In this document: in pieces, positions 23,947 through 35,436 of the stretch
How positions within the stretch are numbered: position 1 is the stretch's first letter
Layout: each line of letters begins with the position of its first letter
DNA from: Iningainema tapete BLCC-T55
GTDB lineage: Bacteria; Cyanobacteriota; Cyanobacteriia; Cyanobacteriales; Nostocaceae
Reading direction: 5' to 3'
DNA length: 64,000 nt
NCBI RefSeq assembly: GCF_014698965.1
Contig: NZ_JACXAE010000060.1
Coordinates: forward strand, 1-64,000
Program-made: the position numbers and the translations under genes
Notes under the pieces: model-generated
What the model was told of the DNA's origin: nothing
The model's input: only the letters and a program-made list of their open reading frames with translations
The model's database searches: none

Positions 23947-25474
23947 TTACGCCTTGGGTGCAGAAAATTCAAACGCGCTCCTTACGGCTCTACCATTGCT
24001 CACACGAGGAAAACCACGTTGGTCGGTGGTAGGATCGGTAACGAGCAAACTGAGAACTGCGGCATCAATTGCTGGACTATCACCGAAGTAGGGCAATTCT
24101 AGTCGTGAAACCACCGTAAAAGTCTAAGGGGGCTAAACGGGGGGGGCGTGAGCTTGTACCAACTATGTCTCCGGCGACGCCAAATCCAGTGCTGCCAGTG
24201 CTGTCACCGATCAGATTTTAGCCGTTGCTGGTAAATGTGTCCGATACGTCAGGGTTAACACCATTGTCACTATTGAGATTAGAGGCAATGATCGGATTCT
24301 GTACGCTGTTAGAGCCAGTTCGAGAGTACACACCTCCACCATTGGCTGCTTGATTCTGGGTCAGGGTACTAAACAACAGCGTTACTGTACCATTGTAATC
24401 GTTAAATATGCCACCACCATTTTCGGGTGCTGAATTACCGCTGATGGTGCTGTTGATGATGGTAATGTTGGGTGTATCAGACCGAATACTACCGTTAAAG
24501 ATGCCCCCACCGGAGCCGAAGTTACCAGTTACCGAATTACCACTGACGTTACTGTTGTTCAAGAGAAATTTGCCACGGTTAGAGATGCCGCCGCCGCTAT
24601 CAAATCGCGAAGATAACGACGAGTTGCCACTGATGGTGCTGTGATTCACTGAGATACCACTACTGTTAGAGATGCCCCCGCCAAACTCTGACAAGTTGCC
24701 ACTGATGGTGCTGTGATTCACTGAGATACCACTACTGTTAGAAATGCCGCCGCCGCCAAACTCTGACGAGTTGCCACTGATAGTGCTGTGATTTACCGAG
24801 ATTGTTCCACCTGTGTTAGAGATGCCGCCAGTGCCTGTGCCATTAGTTGTTCTGTTACTGCTTATAGTGCTGTTATTTACCGAAAGTCTACCCGTTTTAA
24901 AGATGCCCCCGCCGTTGGGGTTGTTGATAATGCCCCTGTCATCGATGGATATTGCTGAACTATCGCGAATAATGCTGTTATCTAGGATTAAGGTACTACT
25001 GTTCCTAATTCCATCACCATTGTCACCCACACGACCATCAGCAATAATCAAACCATTGAGCCTCACTGTTGCTTCTTCTTCAATCTCAAACACTCGTGAG
25101 GTATTATTGCCACTGATAGTTACCAAATCTCCTCCTGTTAACGTATCCCGTGGAGCGATAATGCTCAAGTTGTCGGTGATATCTAGTTCTCCACCAGTTA
25201 GGGTAATGGTTTCTACGGTGGAAAATAGCGCTCGCTCGAACACAATCGTGTCTTCACCATCATCAGCATTTGCGCTGATAATCGCTTCTCGTAGACTCGT
25301 CACGCCGTCGCTATCATCCAACACATCTGCTGTACTGTTTACAGTAATGATGGCATTGAGGTTTTGAGATAAAATCCCTACACCAAGTAAATCTTGTACA
25401 TTGTCGGAGAATACTGGTGTAGAAAATGCAATGGGTGTCAATTGATAATCTGTGGTAGAGCCTGGGATAACCAT
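23947..25474 (-). pseudogene. Beta-helix (CSLREA/choice-of-anchor type) surface protein, C-terminus broken
   Basis: The open part (25474-24218, 418 aa) starts near a CSLREA-like motif (DGVTSLREAIISANADDGED) and continues with right-handed beta-helix repeats built on SVNHSTISGNS and GGGISN units. A TAA at 24218-24220 cuts it, but the same frame resumes with LIGDSTGSTGFGVAGDIVG. After a frameshift near 24100 another frame gives DSPAIDA and TDPTTDQRGFPRVSNGRA, the usual end of this family, stopping at 23947. Thus one nonsense and at least one frameshift separate the open frame from its C-terminus. It lacks a signal peptide, as is common for these secreted repeats. Confidence 0.75.
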
Positions 25475-25635
25475 AAATTTAACTGCGGTGGTTTGTGCTA
25501 TCTTTAGACATCAGGTTTTACATTATTAAGTTTTATACCTCTACCACTATATTGTTTACAAAAATTTATTAACTAATGTTTAGATAAAAAACAGTCACCC
25601 CGATAAAATACTGAATGTTAAAACACCTCTATTCC

Positions 25636-26679
25636 TCATTCGATGCCAAATTTCCTTTGTAACCGTTTAAATGATTGATACATTTGGGGCAAGTAGTTCA
25701 TAATCACGGCTACTTTTAAATAAGTTTTGTGCGGGATAGCTGGAGTGCCTGATACTATTTCTCCTGGGGCGACATCACTGAGAATTCCGGTTTGTGCAGA
25801 AGCCATCGCTCGATCTCCCATTTTTGCCTGATTAGCAATTCCTACTTGTCCTGCTAAAATTACGCCTTTACCTAATTTCACCCCACCTGCCAAACCTGTT
25901 TGTCCTGCAATAGCACAACCTGCTCCTACTTGGCAACCGTGTCCTATTTGAACTAAATTGTCAACTTTAGTACTGCGGCATATCCGTGTTTCACCTACTG
26001 AAGGACGGTCAATAGCTGTATTGCAGCCAATTTCCACGGCATCTTCTAATACAGTGTAACCGGATTGTTCCATTTTTACCCAACCTTTGGATGTCGCAAC
26101 AAAGCCAAAACCTTCAGCACCGATGACAGCCCCACTGTGAATAACACAATCTGCACCGATGCGGGTACGTTCGTGGATGGTACAATTGGCATGTAGGGTA
26201 GTGCGATCGCCAATAGTGGTTTGGGGATAAATCACAACATTTGGATGAATACAAACTCCATTACCAATTTCCACCTCTTCTTGAATGACTACATGAGCGC
26301 CGATATGAACATCTTGACCTATTTTGGCGCTATGATGGATTACAGCGGTGGGATGAATTTCTGGAGTAGGACGCCAAGGCTGATAGAACACAGAGATAGT
26401 TTTCGCAAATACTAATCTTGGTTCTGATGTTGCAATCCAGGCAATACCAAGCGCTTGGGCTTGGGTTTGTAATTCTTCAATTTGAGGCAAAATTAAAGCA
26501 CTGGCACTGGTTTTCCCAACCATAGCAGCGAATTTTGCTCCTTCAATATAACTAATACTACCACCAGTTGCTTCATCAATTGCTGCTACAGTAGCAATTT
26601 CTGGATCATGAGAGTTTTCTCTGAGACTATTAACTGTAGCTAAATCGCCTAATTTTTGAATAATTTCACTAAATTTCAT
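25636..26679 (-). CDS. lpxD: UDP-3-O-acylglucosamine N-acyltransferase LpxD
   Basis: 347 aa, the usual LpxD length. N-terminal uridine-binding domain (residues 1-100) followed by a left-handed beta-helix of hexapeptide repeats (IGDRTTLHANCTIHERTRIG) with VQIGHGCQVGAG, whose His (about 243) is the catalytic base, and a C-terminal helical tail. It adds the second acyl chain to the glucosamine of lipid A precursor in the cytosol. Monocistronic or followed by mltA on the same strand after a 52-bp gap that holds a palindrome. Confidence 0.93.
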   Translation of the reverse strand: MKFSEIIQKLGDLATVNSLRENSHDPEIATVAAIDEATGGSISYIEGAKFAAMVGKTSASALILPQIEELQTQAQALGIAWIATSEPRLVFAKTISVFYQPWRPTPEIHPTAVIHHSAKIGQDVHIGAHVVIQEEVEIGNGVCIHPNVVIYPQTTIGDRTTLHANCTIHERTRIGADCVIHSGAVIGAEGFGFVATSKGWVKMEQSGYTVLEDAVEIGCNTAIDRPSVGETRICRSTKVDNLVQIGHGCQVGAGCAIAGQTGLAGGVKLGKGVILAGQVGIANQAKMGDRAMASAQTGILSDVAPGEIVSGTPAIPHKTYLKVAVIMNYLPQMYQSFKRLQRKFGIE

Positions 26680-26698
26680 AGTTGTGTATATGATAGAC

Positions 26699-26727
26699 GT
26701 AGAGACGCTCCACCGGAGCGTCTTTCT
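26699..26727. repeat. GTAGAGACGCTCC palindrome, intergenic copy
   Basis: Variant of the 29-bp family (arms GAGACGCTCC and GGAGCGTCTT) lying between lpxD and mltA; could act as a transcript-stabilising or terminating hairpin. Confidence 0.75.
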
Positions 26728-26731
26728 GTGA

Positions 26732-27958
26732 TTATTTCAGTAGTAAATAGAATAACCTACCATTACCACCTGTAACGCCAGCACGATCGCCTGCTAATTT
26801 ACCAGTACCCATAAAATAGTCTACCCGTCCTGGTCCTTTAATTGCGCTACCTGTATCTTGGTCAAGCACAAAACGGTTAACATTACGATACACCAATTGT
26901 CCACTTGGAGTAGGATAAGGTATTTTGGTGTTAATAAGTGCTAGCGCTCCTGGAGGCATGAGAGATTTATCTGTAGCAATAGAACGTTCTGCTGTTACTG
27001 GTACACGAATACTACCTTGAGCAGGGCTACCATTAGTTTCTCTAAAAAAGACAAAACGTTCCCACCGGGGCAAATAGTTATTCATCTCCCTGGGATTTTG
27101 CTGAAAAAAGCGAGTTATTCCAGGCATAGATAAACTTTTTGCGGGTAGTTTGCCATCTTTAGACAATTCTTTGCCGATACTAGTCCAAGGATAATCTGTT
27201 CCACCAGCATAACCAACAGAAGTTGTAGTACCATTAGTTAAGCGGATTTGAGAGGAACCCTGGATATGGATCATATAAGCATCCCAGCGATCGCGAAACC
27301 ACAACAGTTCCATACCGCGCAGACGACTTTTATTGCCTAGTAAACCATCTTTACCTTCTAAATCCACTCGTTTGGGATGAGGTTTGCTCCAGTTGTCAAA
27401 ATCTGGGGGCTTACGGTATATAGGATACTTGTATACTGCTGTGCGCACACGACTAGCAGTATACATTGGTTCAAAGTATGCTGTGAACTTGACAGTACCC
27501 TTGCCATCATTACCAACAGATTGATAAAAGACAAACTCTCGTTGCACAGCAGCTTGTAGTTGTGCCGGGGAGTTAGAGTTAATCACCAATTGGCGGAAAC
27601 GTAGCAAACTATCACGAATCCTGTCAAGGGTGATTTCCTTGACAGGATAATTTTGATACGCTGCCATAGCCTCCGGAGTTGCTAGATAACGCAGACTGTT
27701 ATCAATTGAGTTTAACAGTGCTGTGCGATCGCCTTTTCTACCATTCTCATCCCAAATTTGCTCATCCCAACCCAAGCAACTAGATCCTGGGGTAATACAA
27801 TTAGCTTCTAGATTAACTAATTCTAGCGGTGGTAGTATCCCTGGTTCAATCGGTATTGGTTGTGGTGGGATGTCAGGATACTGAGCAAACACTGACATGA
27901 GAGGATTTAAAAGGGCAATTAAGAAACCTAAGAAAACTAAAGCAAGCGTTTTTCTCAT
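26732..27958 (-). CDS. mltA: Membrane-bound lytic transglycosylase A
   Basis: 408 aa. N-terminal signal sequence (MRKTLALVFLGFLIALLNP... ending in VFA), then the MltA barrel (FTAYFEPMYTASRVRTAVYKYP, IHIQGSSQIRLTNG) and the C-terminal 3D-like segment (VLDQDTGSAIKGPGRVDYF and GTGKLAGDRAG), where the Asp of RVDYFMG corresponds to the catalytic acid. It cleaves peptidoglycan glycan strands to 1,6-anhydro ends in the periplasm. No lipobox Cys is seen, so it may be soluble or held by the signal helix. Confidence 0.9.
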   Translation of the reverse strand: MRKTLALVFLGFLIALLNPLMSVFAQYPDIPPQPIPIEPGILPPLELVNLEANCITPGSSCLGWDEQIWDENGRKGDRTALLNSIDNSLRYLATPEAMAAYQNYPVKEITLDRIRDSLLRFRQLVINSNSPAQLQAAVQREFVFYQSVGNDGKGTVKFTAYFEPMYTASRVRTAVYKYPIYRKPPDFDNWSKPHPKRVDLEGKDGLLGNKSRLRGMELLWFRDRWDAYMIHIQGSSQIRLTNGTTTSVGYAGGTDYPWTSIGKELSKDGKLPAKSLSMPGITRFFQQNPREMNNYLPRWERFVFFRETNGSPAQGSIRVPVTAERSIATDKSLMPPGALALINTKIPYPTPSGQLVYRNVNRFVLDQDTGSAIKGPGRVDYFMGTGKLAGDRAGVTGGNGRLFYLLLK

Positions 27959-27961
27959 ATA

Positions 27962-28216
27962 TTAAGTAAATCTTTCCACACTAGAGCTAAAAATTGGTTC
28001 TACTCGGATTGCCACAATCCGTGCGGGACGGATTACCATATATTCACCCTGAATATTTTTTATTGGCACATTAATAAAATCTTCAGACGCTGATTTTGGC
28101 ATTAGTTCACCACTATACCACTTCTGAAAATCTTGGATTGTGGGAAAACGCACCTCTTCCCGATGCCCACTTTCCATCATCAGGTGTATCGCGTATTCAT
28201 TTGCTGTTCTTACCAT
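27962..28216 (-). CDS. Small conserved-type protein upstream of mltA
   Basis: 84 aa soluble protein (HREEVRFPTIQDFQKWYSGE, then VPIKNIQGEYMVIRPARIVAIRVEP, a beta-rich pattern). 3 bp upstream of mltA on the same strand, so co-transcribed. No function recognised. Confidence 0.6.
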   Translation of the reverse strand: MVRTANEYAIHLMMESGHREEVRFPTIQDFQKWYSGELMPKSASEDFINVPIKNIQGEYMVIRPARIVAIRVEPIFSSSVERFT

Positions 28217-28385
28217 ATTTTTGCATCATTTGAAACACATCCAATCTATTCTCAACTACGCTATCCCAGAATGGGAAGAGGGTAATCTCTCACTCCCCCA
28301 CTCACTTACACCGACGGTTATTGCTGTGGTAACAGTTCCCTGTTTCTTGTAAGCTTGTACAGTTAGTCTGTTAAAATAGCGCCTT

Positions 28386-29156
28386 ATGTCGATTATTGCT
28401 CTCAAGGCATGGTATCTTGAGAATTATCAGCCCATACTCGAATTGGAAAAACGTCCCCCAGACATTAGACTCAGTAAAAAAAGCCTGCTGAAATCAGCAT
28501 TGAGAGCAGATTTCTTAGAAGAAAGTGAAGTTGTGAAGAAATCAACTTGGTTTGGGCGCTATTTGGAAGGAGAAAATGTAGAATTTTATATTGAGGGTAG
28601 TGGTGGTTATTCTGTCGCCAATATTGATTTAATCAGTCACGAAATTTATTTTACTAAACAAGTCATACTAGCACAGCTAGACCCGACTATTTTTTTGTGC
28701 TATCAAACTGAGTATCAAACGTCAAGTGAGATTATACGAGAAGAATTACTTTCTAGTTTAGAAGTATTGAACTTGCGATCGCGTCTTCCTCTCAAGTTAG
28801 TGCAATCTTACCGCCCTAAAGAAGCTCCATTGCGTTTGGGTAGCGCTTTAATGCGAAAGATTCGTAAGAGCTTGTTATTTATAGCCGACACTACGCCGAT
28901 TGCTAGCATGGAAAAAAAACAAGCTACACAGTTAATTCCCAGCCCAAATGTTTGTGTAGAAATAGGCTATGCTATGCAAAGCAAACGCTCTGAGCAAATC
29001 TTATTAACTCAAATGCAGCGCCCAGATTTATCAGGAGAGTTTCCTTTTGACTTAGCATCGAAGCAAATTTTACAATTTACTAATAGTACAGAACTACACA
29101 AAATCCTACCCCAAGTGATTGAAACTCAACTGATGCGGTTTAAATTGTTTATTTAA
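28386..29156 (+). CDS. Unknown protein with a possible TIR-like/deoxyribosyltransferase-like C-terminal motif
   Basis: 256 aa, no membrane segments. Residues 163-172 (LLFIADTTPI) and 187-197 (PNVCVEIGYAM) follow the strand-loop-helix pattern FxD(x)SxxNPNVxxELGxA of nucleoside-deoxyribosyltransferase- and TIR-like nucleotide hydrolases, in which the Glu (here E192) is catalytic. The N-terminal 120 residues are unfamiliar. The comparison is motif-level only, so an NAD- or nucleotide-processing role is a hypothesis. Confidence 0.55.
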   Translation: MSIIALKAWYLENYQPILELEKRPPDIRLSKKSLLKSALRADFLEESEVVKKSTWFGRYLEGENVEFYIEGSGGYSVANIDLISHEIYFTKQVILAQLDPTIFLCYQTEYQTSSEIIREELLSSLEVLNLRSRLPLKLVQSYRPKEAPLRLGSALMRKIRKSLLFIADTTPIASMEKKQATQLIPSPNVCVEIGYAMQSKRSEQILLTQMQRPDLSGEFPFDLASKQILQFTNSTELHKILPQVIETQLMRFKLFI

Positions 29157-29323
29157 ACCAGGCAGAGGGCAGAAGGAGGAAAAGACAATTTTTAATGATA
29201 ACCTATTTATCTTCTGCCGTATGGTAGATTAAAAAAAATTAAAAGGTAAATTATTATGGATAGTTAGTAAACTGATAAATTGTTAACCTACTACGCTAGA
29301 TAGATGCGGTTACGAAATCTTCA

Positions 29324-32300
29324 ATGCTAAAAGTCAACCGCTTGTGCCAAAACAACCAAGAGCAAACTTCATTACTAAAACTGGTTGCACAAGCAGCGAG
29401 TTTCCTTACTATAGCGATCGCTTGCATGGTAATGGTGATTAGGGGACTAAACTGGGACAAAGGTTTCTTCATTGTCTCGACAATGAATGCAAATGCAGCC
29501 TTATGCTTCATTTTGGCGGGAGTATCTTTGTGGCTATCTGTTTGGGGCGTAGGGGAGGAGAATAATACCTCGCTAACAATTCCACAGACACTGTTGTCTA
29601 GGTTGTGCGCATTAGGTGTGTATATAATTGGTTGGTTGACACTGAGCGAGTGGTTATTTGGTTGGGATATAGGAATTGATCGACTTTGGATGACATCTTC
29701 CCCCGAGCGAATGGGGTTGAACTGTGCAATAAATTTTATACTACTAGGTAGAGCGTTAGAGCTTTTAAGTATATCAAAAACTGACCGTTCTTCTTGGTAT
29801 GTCCAGATTTTTGCCGTCTTCGTTGTCGTCATTTCTGGAGTAGCCCTGATGGGTTATACCTACAATGAGCCAATTCTCTACAGCATACTGCCAACAACTT
29901 CACCAATGACGTTACTTACAGCAGCTACCTTCATTGTACTAAGTGTAGGAATTTTGTGGACGCGAGCAGATAAAGGTTTCATGCGGTTGGTGACGAGCGA
30001 TACTTATAGTGGGGTGCTGGCGCGTCGTTTGTTAGTGGCGACAATTGTAGTACCGTTATTACTAGGATGGATAATTCTGCAAGGACAACTGGCAGAGCTT
30101 TATGAGTCGGGATTGGCAATATCTCTGCTGGTAATAGTACTGGTGAGCAGTTTTTGCGTGTTAATTGTGTTGAATGCGGGATTAGTAGAAGGACTAAGCA
30201 ATGAACGCGATCGCGTTAAAATAGCGTTAAGAGAGAAAGAAGAAAAACTGAACAGTTTATTTGAAGCCAACGCGATCGGTATTTTGTTTGGTAATGTTGA
30301 TGGTGGGATTCAGCAAGCCAACGACAAATTTCTGGACATAATTGGTTATGATCGAGAGGATTTAGTTGCTGGGAGAATCAGCTGGATTGAGATTACGCCC
30401 CCAGAGTATCTGGAGTTAGATAAGCAAAGAATTGCCGAAGCAAAAGCAGATGGTGCTTGTCTACCCTACGAAAAAGAATACATTCGTAAAGATGGAACTC
30501 GCATCCCTATTTTGGTAGGTTATGCTTTGTTAGGGGAAAATCGAGTTGAGTCAGTTGCCTTTATACTAGACTTGAGCGAACAAAAGCGTGCAGAAAAAGC
30601 CTTACGCAATACTGAAGAGAGATTTCGCTTAGCTGTTGACAACATCCCTGATATTTTTTCCATTTACGATGCGCAATTGCGGTTTCAGTTTTTGAATGCT
30701 GAAGGATTGCGACGCATTAACAAGTCAAAAGAAGAAGTTTTCGGATGTACTGATGAGGAAATCTTCCCACCAGAGTTGACATCAGGTTATATTGATATTC
30801 TCAAAACAGCAAAATATTCACGCACTGCCCAAACAAAGGAAGTTACAGTAAACTTACCAGGGTATGGCAAGTTTATTTCATTAATTAAATATATCCCCAT
30901 TCTGGATGACAAGGGAGAAATTTATCAAATTCTCGGTTTCGCGGAAGACATCACAGCTCGTAAGCAAATAGAAGAAACTCTGATTAATCAGCAAAAATGG
31001 TTGGAAGAGGTGCTAAACTTGATGCCAACGCCGCTGCTGTTGATTGAACCTGCTACAGCAAGGGTAATGTTTGCCAATAGAGCGGCTGACGAAGTAGCAG
31101 GAGGCAAGTTTCCCCTAGCTAACTCTATAGCTGAGTATCAGACAATTTACTACTCTACTGACAAAGCCGGAAATCCTATTCCAAATGAACTTACTCCTGG
31201 AGTAAGGGTAGCAAGGGGTGAGAGAATAGAAGGACTGGAATTAGATTGGCACACACCAGCAGGTATTCGTTCCCTGCTGGTATTTGCTGATACCCTACCT
31301 GCAATGCACGGTCATCAAGCAACTTGTGTCTTGGTATTTCAGGATATCACTAATCTGAAGCGAGTGGAGAAAGCTTTGTCTTTGGGTTATCAGCGGCTGC
31401 AGTTACTATTTAACGCTGCTAGCGATTTACTGTCAAGTCAGCAACCAGTAGCATTAATTGATAGCTTGTTTAGAAAACTTTCTGAGCAGATTGGTTTGGA
31501 TGTTTACTTTAACTATTTAATTGATGAAAAATTAGTGTTACAGCTAGCTTCTTACAGTGGCATCTCTGAAGAAAAAGCAAAAGAAGTTCAATCGCTAGAG
31601 TTGGGGAAATTGGTGAGTGGAGATGTAGCTTACCACCGCACGCCAATTGCGATAGAAGATGTACAGCAATCAATCAATCCCAAAGCTGAGTGGATTCGCT
31701 CTGTGGGAATTACAGCATACTATAGTTACCCGTTAATCGCTCAAGGGCAGCTTTTGGGGACGATGAGTTTTGGTAGCCGCAGTCGGTTAAAGTTTAGCCA
31801 AAATGAAATAGGGATGATGCAAGCAGTTTGCGATCAAATTGCCATTGCAATGGAAAGAGCTAGGTTGATTGCTTCTTTACAACAGCAAACTGAGCAGCTC
31901 AGAGAAGCAAATCGGATGAAAGACGAGTTTCTGGCAATATTATCTCATGAGTTGCGATCGCCTCTCAATGCGATTCTTGGTTGGGCGCAACTTTTGCGTT
32001 CCCGCAAGCTAGATGAAAAGAAAACTGCTCAGGCAATCGAGACAATCGAGCGCAATGCCAAAGCGCAAACACAGCTCATCGGAGATTTACTCGATATCTC
32101 GCGCATGATTAGGGGTAAGTTACGACTGAATATCCGTAATTGTGATTTAGTTCCGATTGTCGAAGCCGCGATTGAAACTGTACGCCTAGCCGCTGAAGCG
32201 AAGAAAATTGATTTGAAATTTTCCCTCTCTCCCACACCAGAATCACAGAATGCACAACTTAACAATGCCATAAACAAGGGAACCCAGGCAAAATTCTTAG

Positions 32301-33205
32301 TTTCTGGCGATGCCGAGCGCTTACAACAAGTAATTTGGAATTTATTATCCAATGCGATTAAGTTTACACCAAATAATGGCAGGGTAGAAGTACTGCTTTC
32401 ACAAAGAGTAGGTGAGACAGCTCTGCATCCGGGTTTCCCGAAGCAGACGACTGCCAACCCGGAGGGGGAGCCGGGGAGTAGGGGGGGAGTAGGGGAAACT
32501 GCCCAAATTACCGTAACTGATACAGGTATGGGAATTAATGCTGAATTTCTGCCTTACGTATTTGATCGATTTCGTCAAGCAGATAGCTCTAGCACAAGAC
32601 CTCATAGTGGACTAGGATTAGGATTGGCGATCGTTCGTCATTTAGTAGAATTACACGGCGGCACTGTCCAAGTAAATAGTTCTGGGGAAGGTAAAGGTGC
32701 AACTTTTACTGTTACACTACCACTTGTCGAAGAAATTAGGGGAGTAGGGGTGATGAGGAGTAGAGGAGAAGAACACTCTATCCAAATACTTGATTCTAAC
32801 TCCTGTGTTACTTTACCTTTACTAAATAATGTTAAGGTTTTGGTTGTCGATGACGAAGATGACACTCGTGAGTATATTACTATAGTATTGCAACAGTGCC
32901 AAGCTCAGGTGAAAGCAGTCGCATCAGCTCGAGCCGCCTTGGATGTGATGCAAGAATGGAATCCAGATGTTTTAGTTAGCGATATCGCTATGCCTGAGCG
33001 CGATGGTTATTCTTTAATTCGTGAAGTACGCTTGCGCGAAGTCTCTAGAAATCAAAGAAAAATTCCCGCAGCAGCACTAACAGCTTATGCTAGAGCAGAG
33101 GATCGCACACGAGCAATCAAGGAAGGTTTTCAAATGCATGTACCAAAACCTGTTGAACCACTTGAATTAGCGACAGTCGTTGCTAGTTTAGCTGGACGCA
33201 CCTAA
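29324..33205 (+). CDS. Hybrid sensor histidine kinase with membrane sensor, PAS and GAF domains
   Basis: 1293 aa. About eight TM helices (residues 20-295), PAS domains at roughly 310-425, 430-550 and 565-690, a GAF domain about 700-850, HisKA with the phospho-acceptor in LSHELRSPLN (His about 876), an HATPase_c (NLLSNAIKF about 1005, DTGMGI about 1065, GLGLGLAIV) and a C-terminal REC domain (VLVVDDEDDTRE; phospho-Asp in VLVSDIAMPE about 1219). A membrane-bound phosphorelay sensor, ligand unknown. Residues about 1027-1060 (LHPGFPKQTTANPEGEPGSR region) are a low-complexity insert inside the ATPase domain, and about 1135-1150 a second, both encoded by intergenic-type repeats. Confidence 0.9.
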   Translation: MLKVNRLCQNNQEQTSLLKLVAQAASFLTIAIACMVMVIRGLNWDKGFFIVSTMNANAALCFILAGVSLWLSVWGVGEENNTSLTIPQTLLSRLCALGVYIIGWLTLSEWLFGWDIGIDRLWMTSSPERMGLNCAINFILLGRALELLSISKTDRSSWYVQIFAVFVVVISGVALMGYTYNEPILYSILPTTSPMTLLTAATFIVLSVGILWTRADKGFMRLVTSDTYSGVLARRLLVATIVVPLLLGWIILQGQLAELYESGLAISLLVIVLVSSFCVLIVLNAGLVEGLSNERDRVKIALREKEEKLNSLFEANAIGILFGNVDGGIQQANDKFLDIIGYDREDLVAGRISWIEITPPEYLELDKQRIAEAKADGACLPYEKEYIRKDGTRIPILVGYALLGENRVESVAFILDLSEQKRAEKALRNTEERFRLAVDNIPDIFSIYDAQLRFQFLNAEGLRRINKSKEEVFGCTDEEIFPPELTSGYIDILKTAKYSRTAQTKEVTVNLPGYGKFISLIKYIPILDDKGEIYQILGFAEDITARKQIEETLINQQKWLEEVLNLMPTPLLLIEPATARVMFANRAADEVAGGKFPLANSIAEYQTIYYSTDKAGNPIPNELTPGVRVARGERIEGLELDWHTPAGIRSLLVFADTLPAMHGHQATCVLVFQDITNLKRVEKALSLGYQRLQLLFNAASDLLSSQQPVALIDSLFRKLSEQIGLDVYFNYLIDEKLVLQLASYSGISEEKAKEVQSLELGKLVSGDVAYHRTPIAIEDVQQSINPKAEWIRSVGITAYYSYPLIAQGQLLGTMSFGSRSRLKFSQNEIGMMQAVCDQIAIAMERARLIASLQQQTEQLREANRMKDEFLAILSHELRSPLNAILGWAQLLRSRKLDEKKTAQAIETIERNAKAQTQLIGDLLDISRMIRGKLRLNIRNCDLVPIVEAAIETVRLAAEAKKIDLKFSLSPTPESQNAQLNNAINKGTQAKFLVSGDAERLQQVIWNLLSNAIKFTPNNGRVEVLLSQRVGETALHPGFPKQTTANPEGEPGSRGGVGETAQITVTDTGMGINAEFLPYVFDRFRQADSSSTRPHSGLGLGLAIVRHLVELHGGTVQVNSSGEGKGATFTVTLPLVEEIRGVGVMRSRGEEHSIQILDSNSCVTLPLLNNVKVLVVDDEDDTREYITIVLQQCQAQVKAVASARAALDVMQEWNPDVLVSDIAMPERDGYSLIREVRLREVSRNQRKIPAAALTAYARAEDRTRAIKEGFQMHVPKPVEPLELATVVASLAGRT

Positions 33206-33264
33206 ATGTATGGTAATATACTATATGCAGAGGCAAATAGCCTTTTGCGCCAAGCAAAAAAAAG

Positions 33265-33277
33265 ACCCCAAAGGGGT
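33265..33277 (-). terminator. Hairpin ACCCC-AAA-GGGGT with a T-run on the minus strand
   Basis: A 5-bp stem preceded on the plus strand by eight A residues (33256-33263), so on the minus strand it is a hairpin followed by a T-run. No minus-strand gene is known to need it. Confidence 0.35.
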
Positions 33278-33386
33278 ACTTGAATACGTAGTAGTTGAGT
33301 TTTTGGAGTTACTACACCCGGATATTAACTTGTCAAACAAATCTATAACTCTGCCTTTTGGCAGATTTATGACATTAATATCATAA

Positions 33387-33412
33387 AAAAACCCCGGTTT
33401 TACTGGGGTTTA
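33387..33412 (+). terminator. Probable bidirectional terminator
   Basis: Stem AAACCCC (33389-33395) with GGGGTTT (33405-33411), A-run before and T-rich after. It is 180 bp beyond the histidine kinase stop and insulates pgm from it. Confidence 0.55.
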
Positions 33413-33593
33413 ACTTTGTCAACCTCTACTACCTGTTGGGGTATGACATGTTCTAGTGGTAATTAATATTCTCAAGTAAAGCAATTAGTTCTGCTTCGTC
33501 CAGAAGAAGTAATGCCTAAATACGTAATAACCTATACAAGATACCCTACTTCTTAGAGAAGTCACGCCCCAACGGGAGCGTCAAAAATCATGC

Positions 33594-33621
33594 TGACTTT
33601 TGACTTTTGACTTTTGACTTT
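33594..33621. repeat. Heptamer tandem repeat TGACTTT x4
   Basis: Four exact tandem copies of TGACTTT, a short tandem repeat typical of filamentous cyanobacteria, 55 bp before pgm. Confidence 0.9.
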
Positions 33622-33670
33622 CCGCAGGGTGGTCGGGTATCTGAACCTTTCAGGATAAAATTATGACTGA

Positions 33671-35329
<1,659 letters not shown>

Positions 35330-35353
35330 TTTGTACGTAAAAGCTAATATTTA

Positions 35354-35416
35354 CTTCGCGCTCTTTGCGTCTTCGCGGTTAATTAATTGAACCGCGAAGG
35401 CACGAAGAGCGCGAAG
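35354..35416. repeat. Long imperfect palindrome between pgm and glgP
   Basis: CTTCGCGCTCTT ... CTTCGCGGTT pairs with AACCGCGAAG ... GAAGAGCGCGAAG across an AATTAATTG loop. A typical cyanobacterial intergenic hairpin that may attenuate read-through or stabilise the pgm transcript. Confidence 0.8.
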
Positions 35417-35436
35417 GAAGAAGTAAGGAGGATTAT

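Noticed and set aside
24813-25367. 184-codon plus-strand frame rich in Leu and Pro
   Set aside because: Shadow of the beta-helix repeats on the other strand.
33594-33621. TGACTTT repeats as a NtcA or other regulatory site of pgm
   Set aside because: They are exact heptamers typical of cyanobacterial tandem repeats and do not match GTA-N8-TAC.
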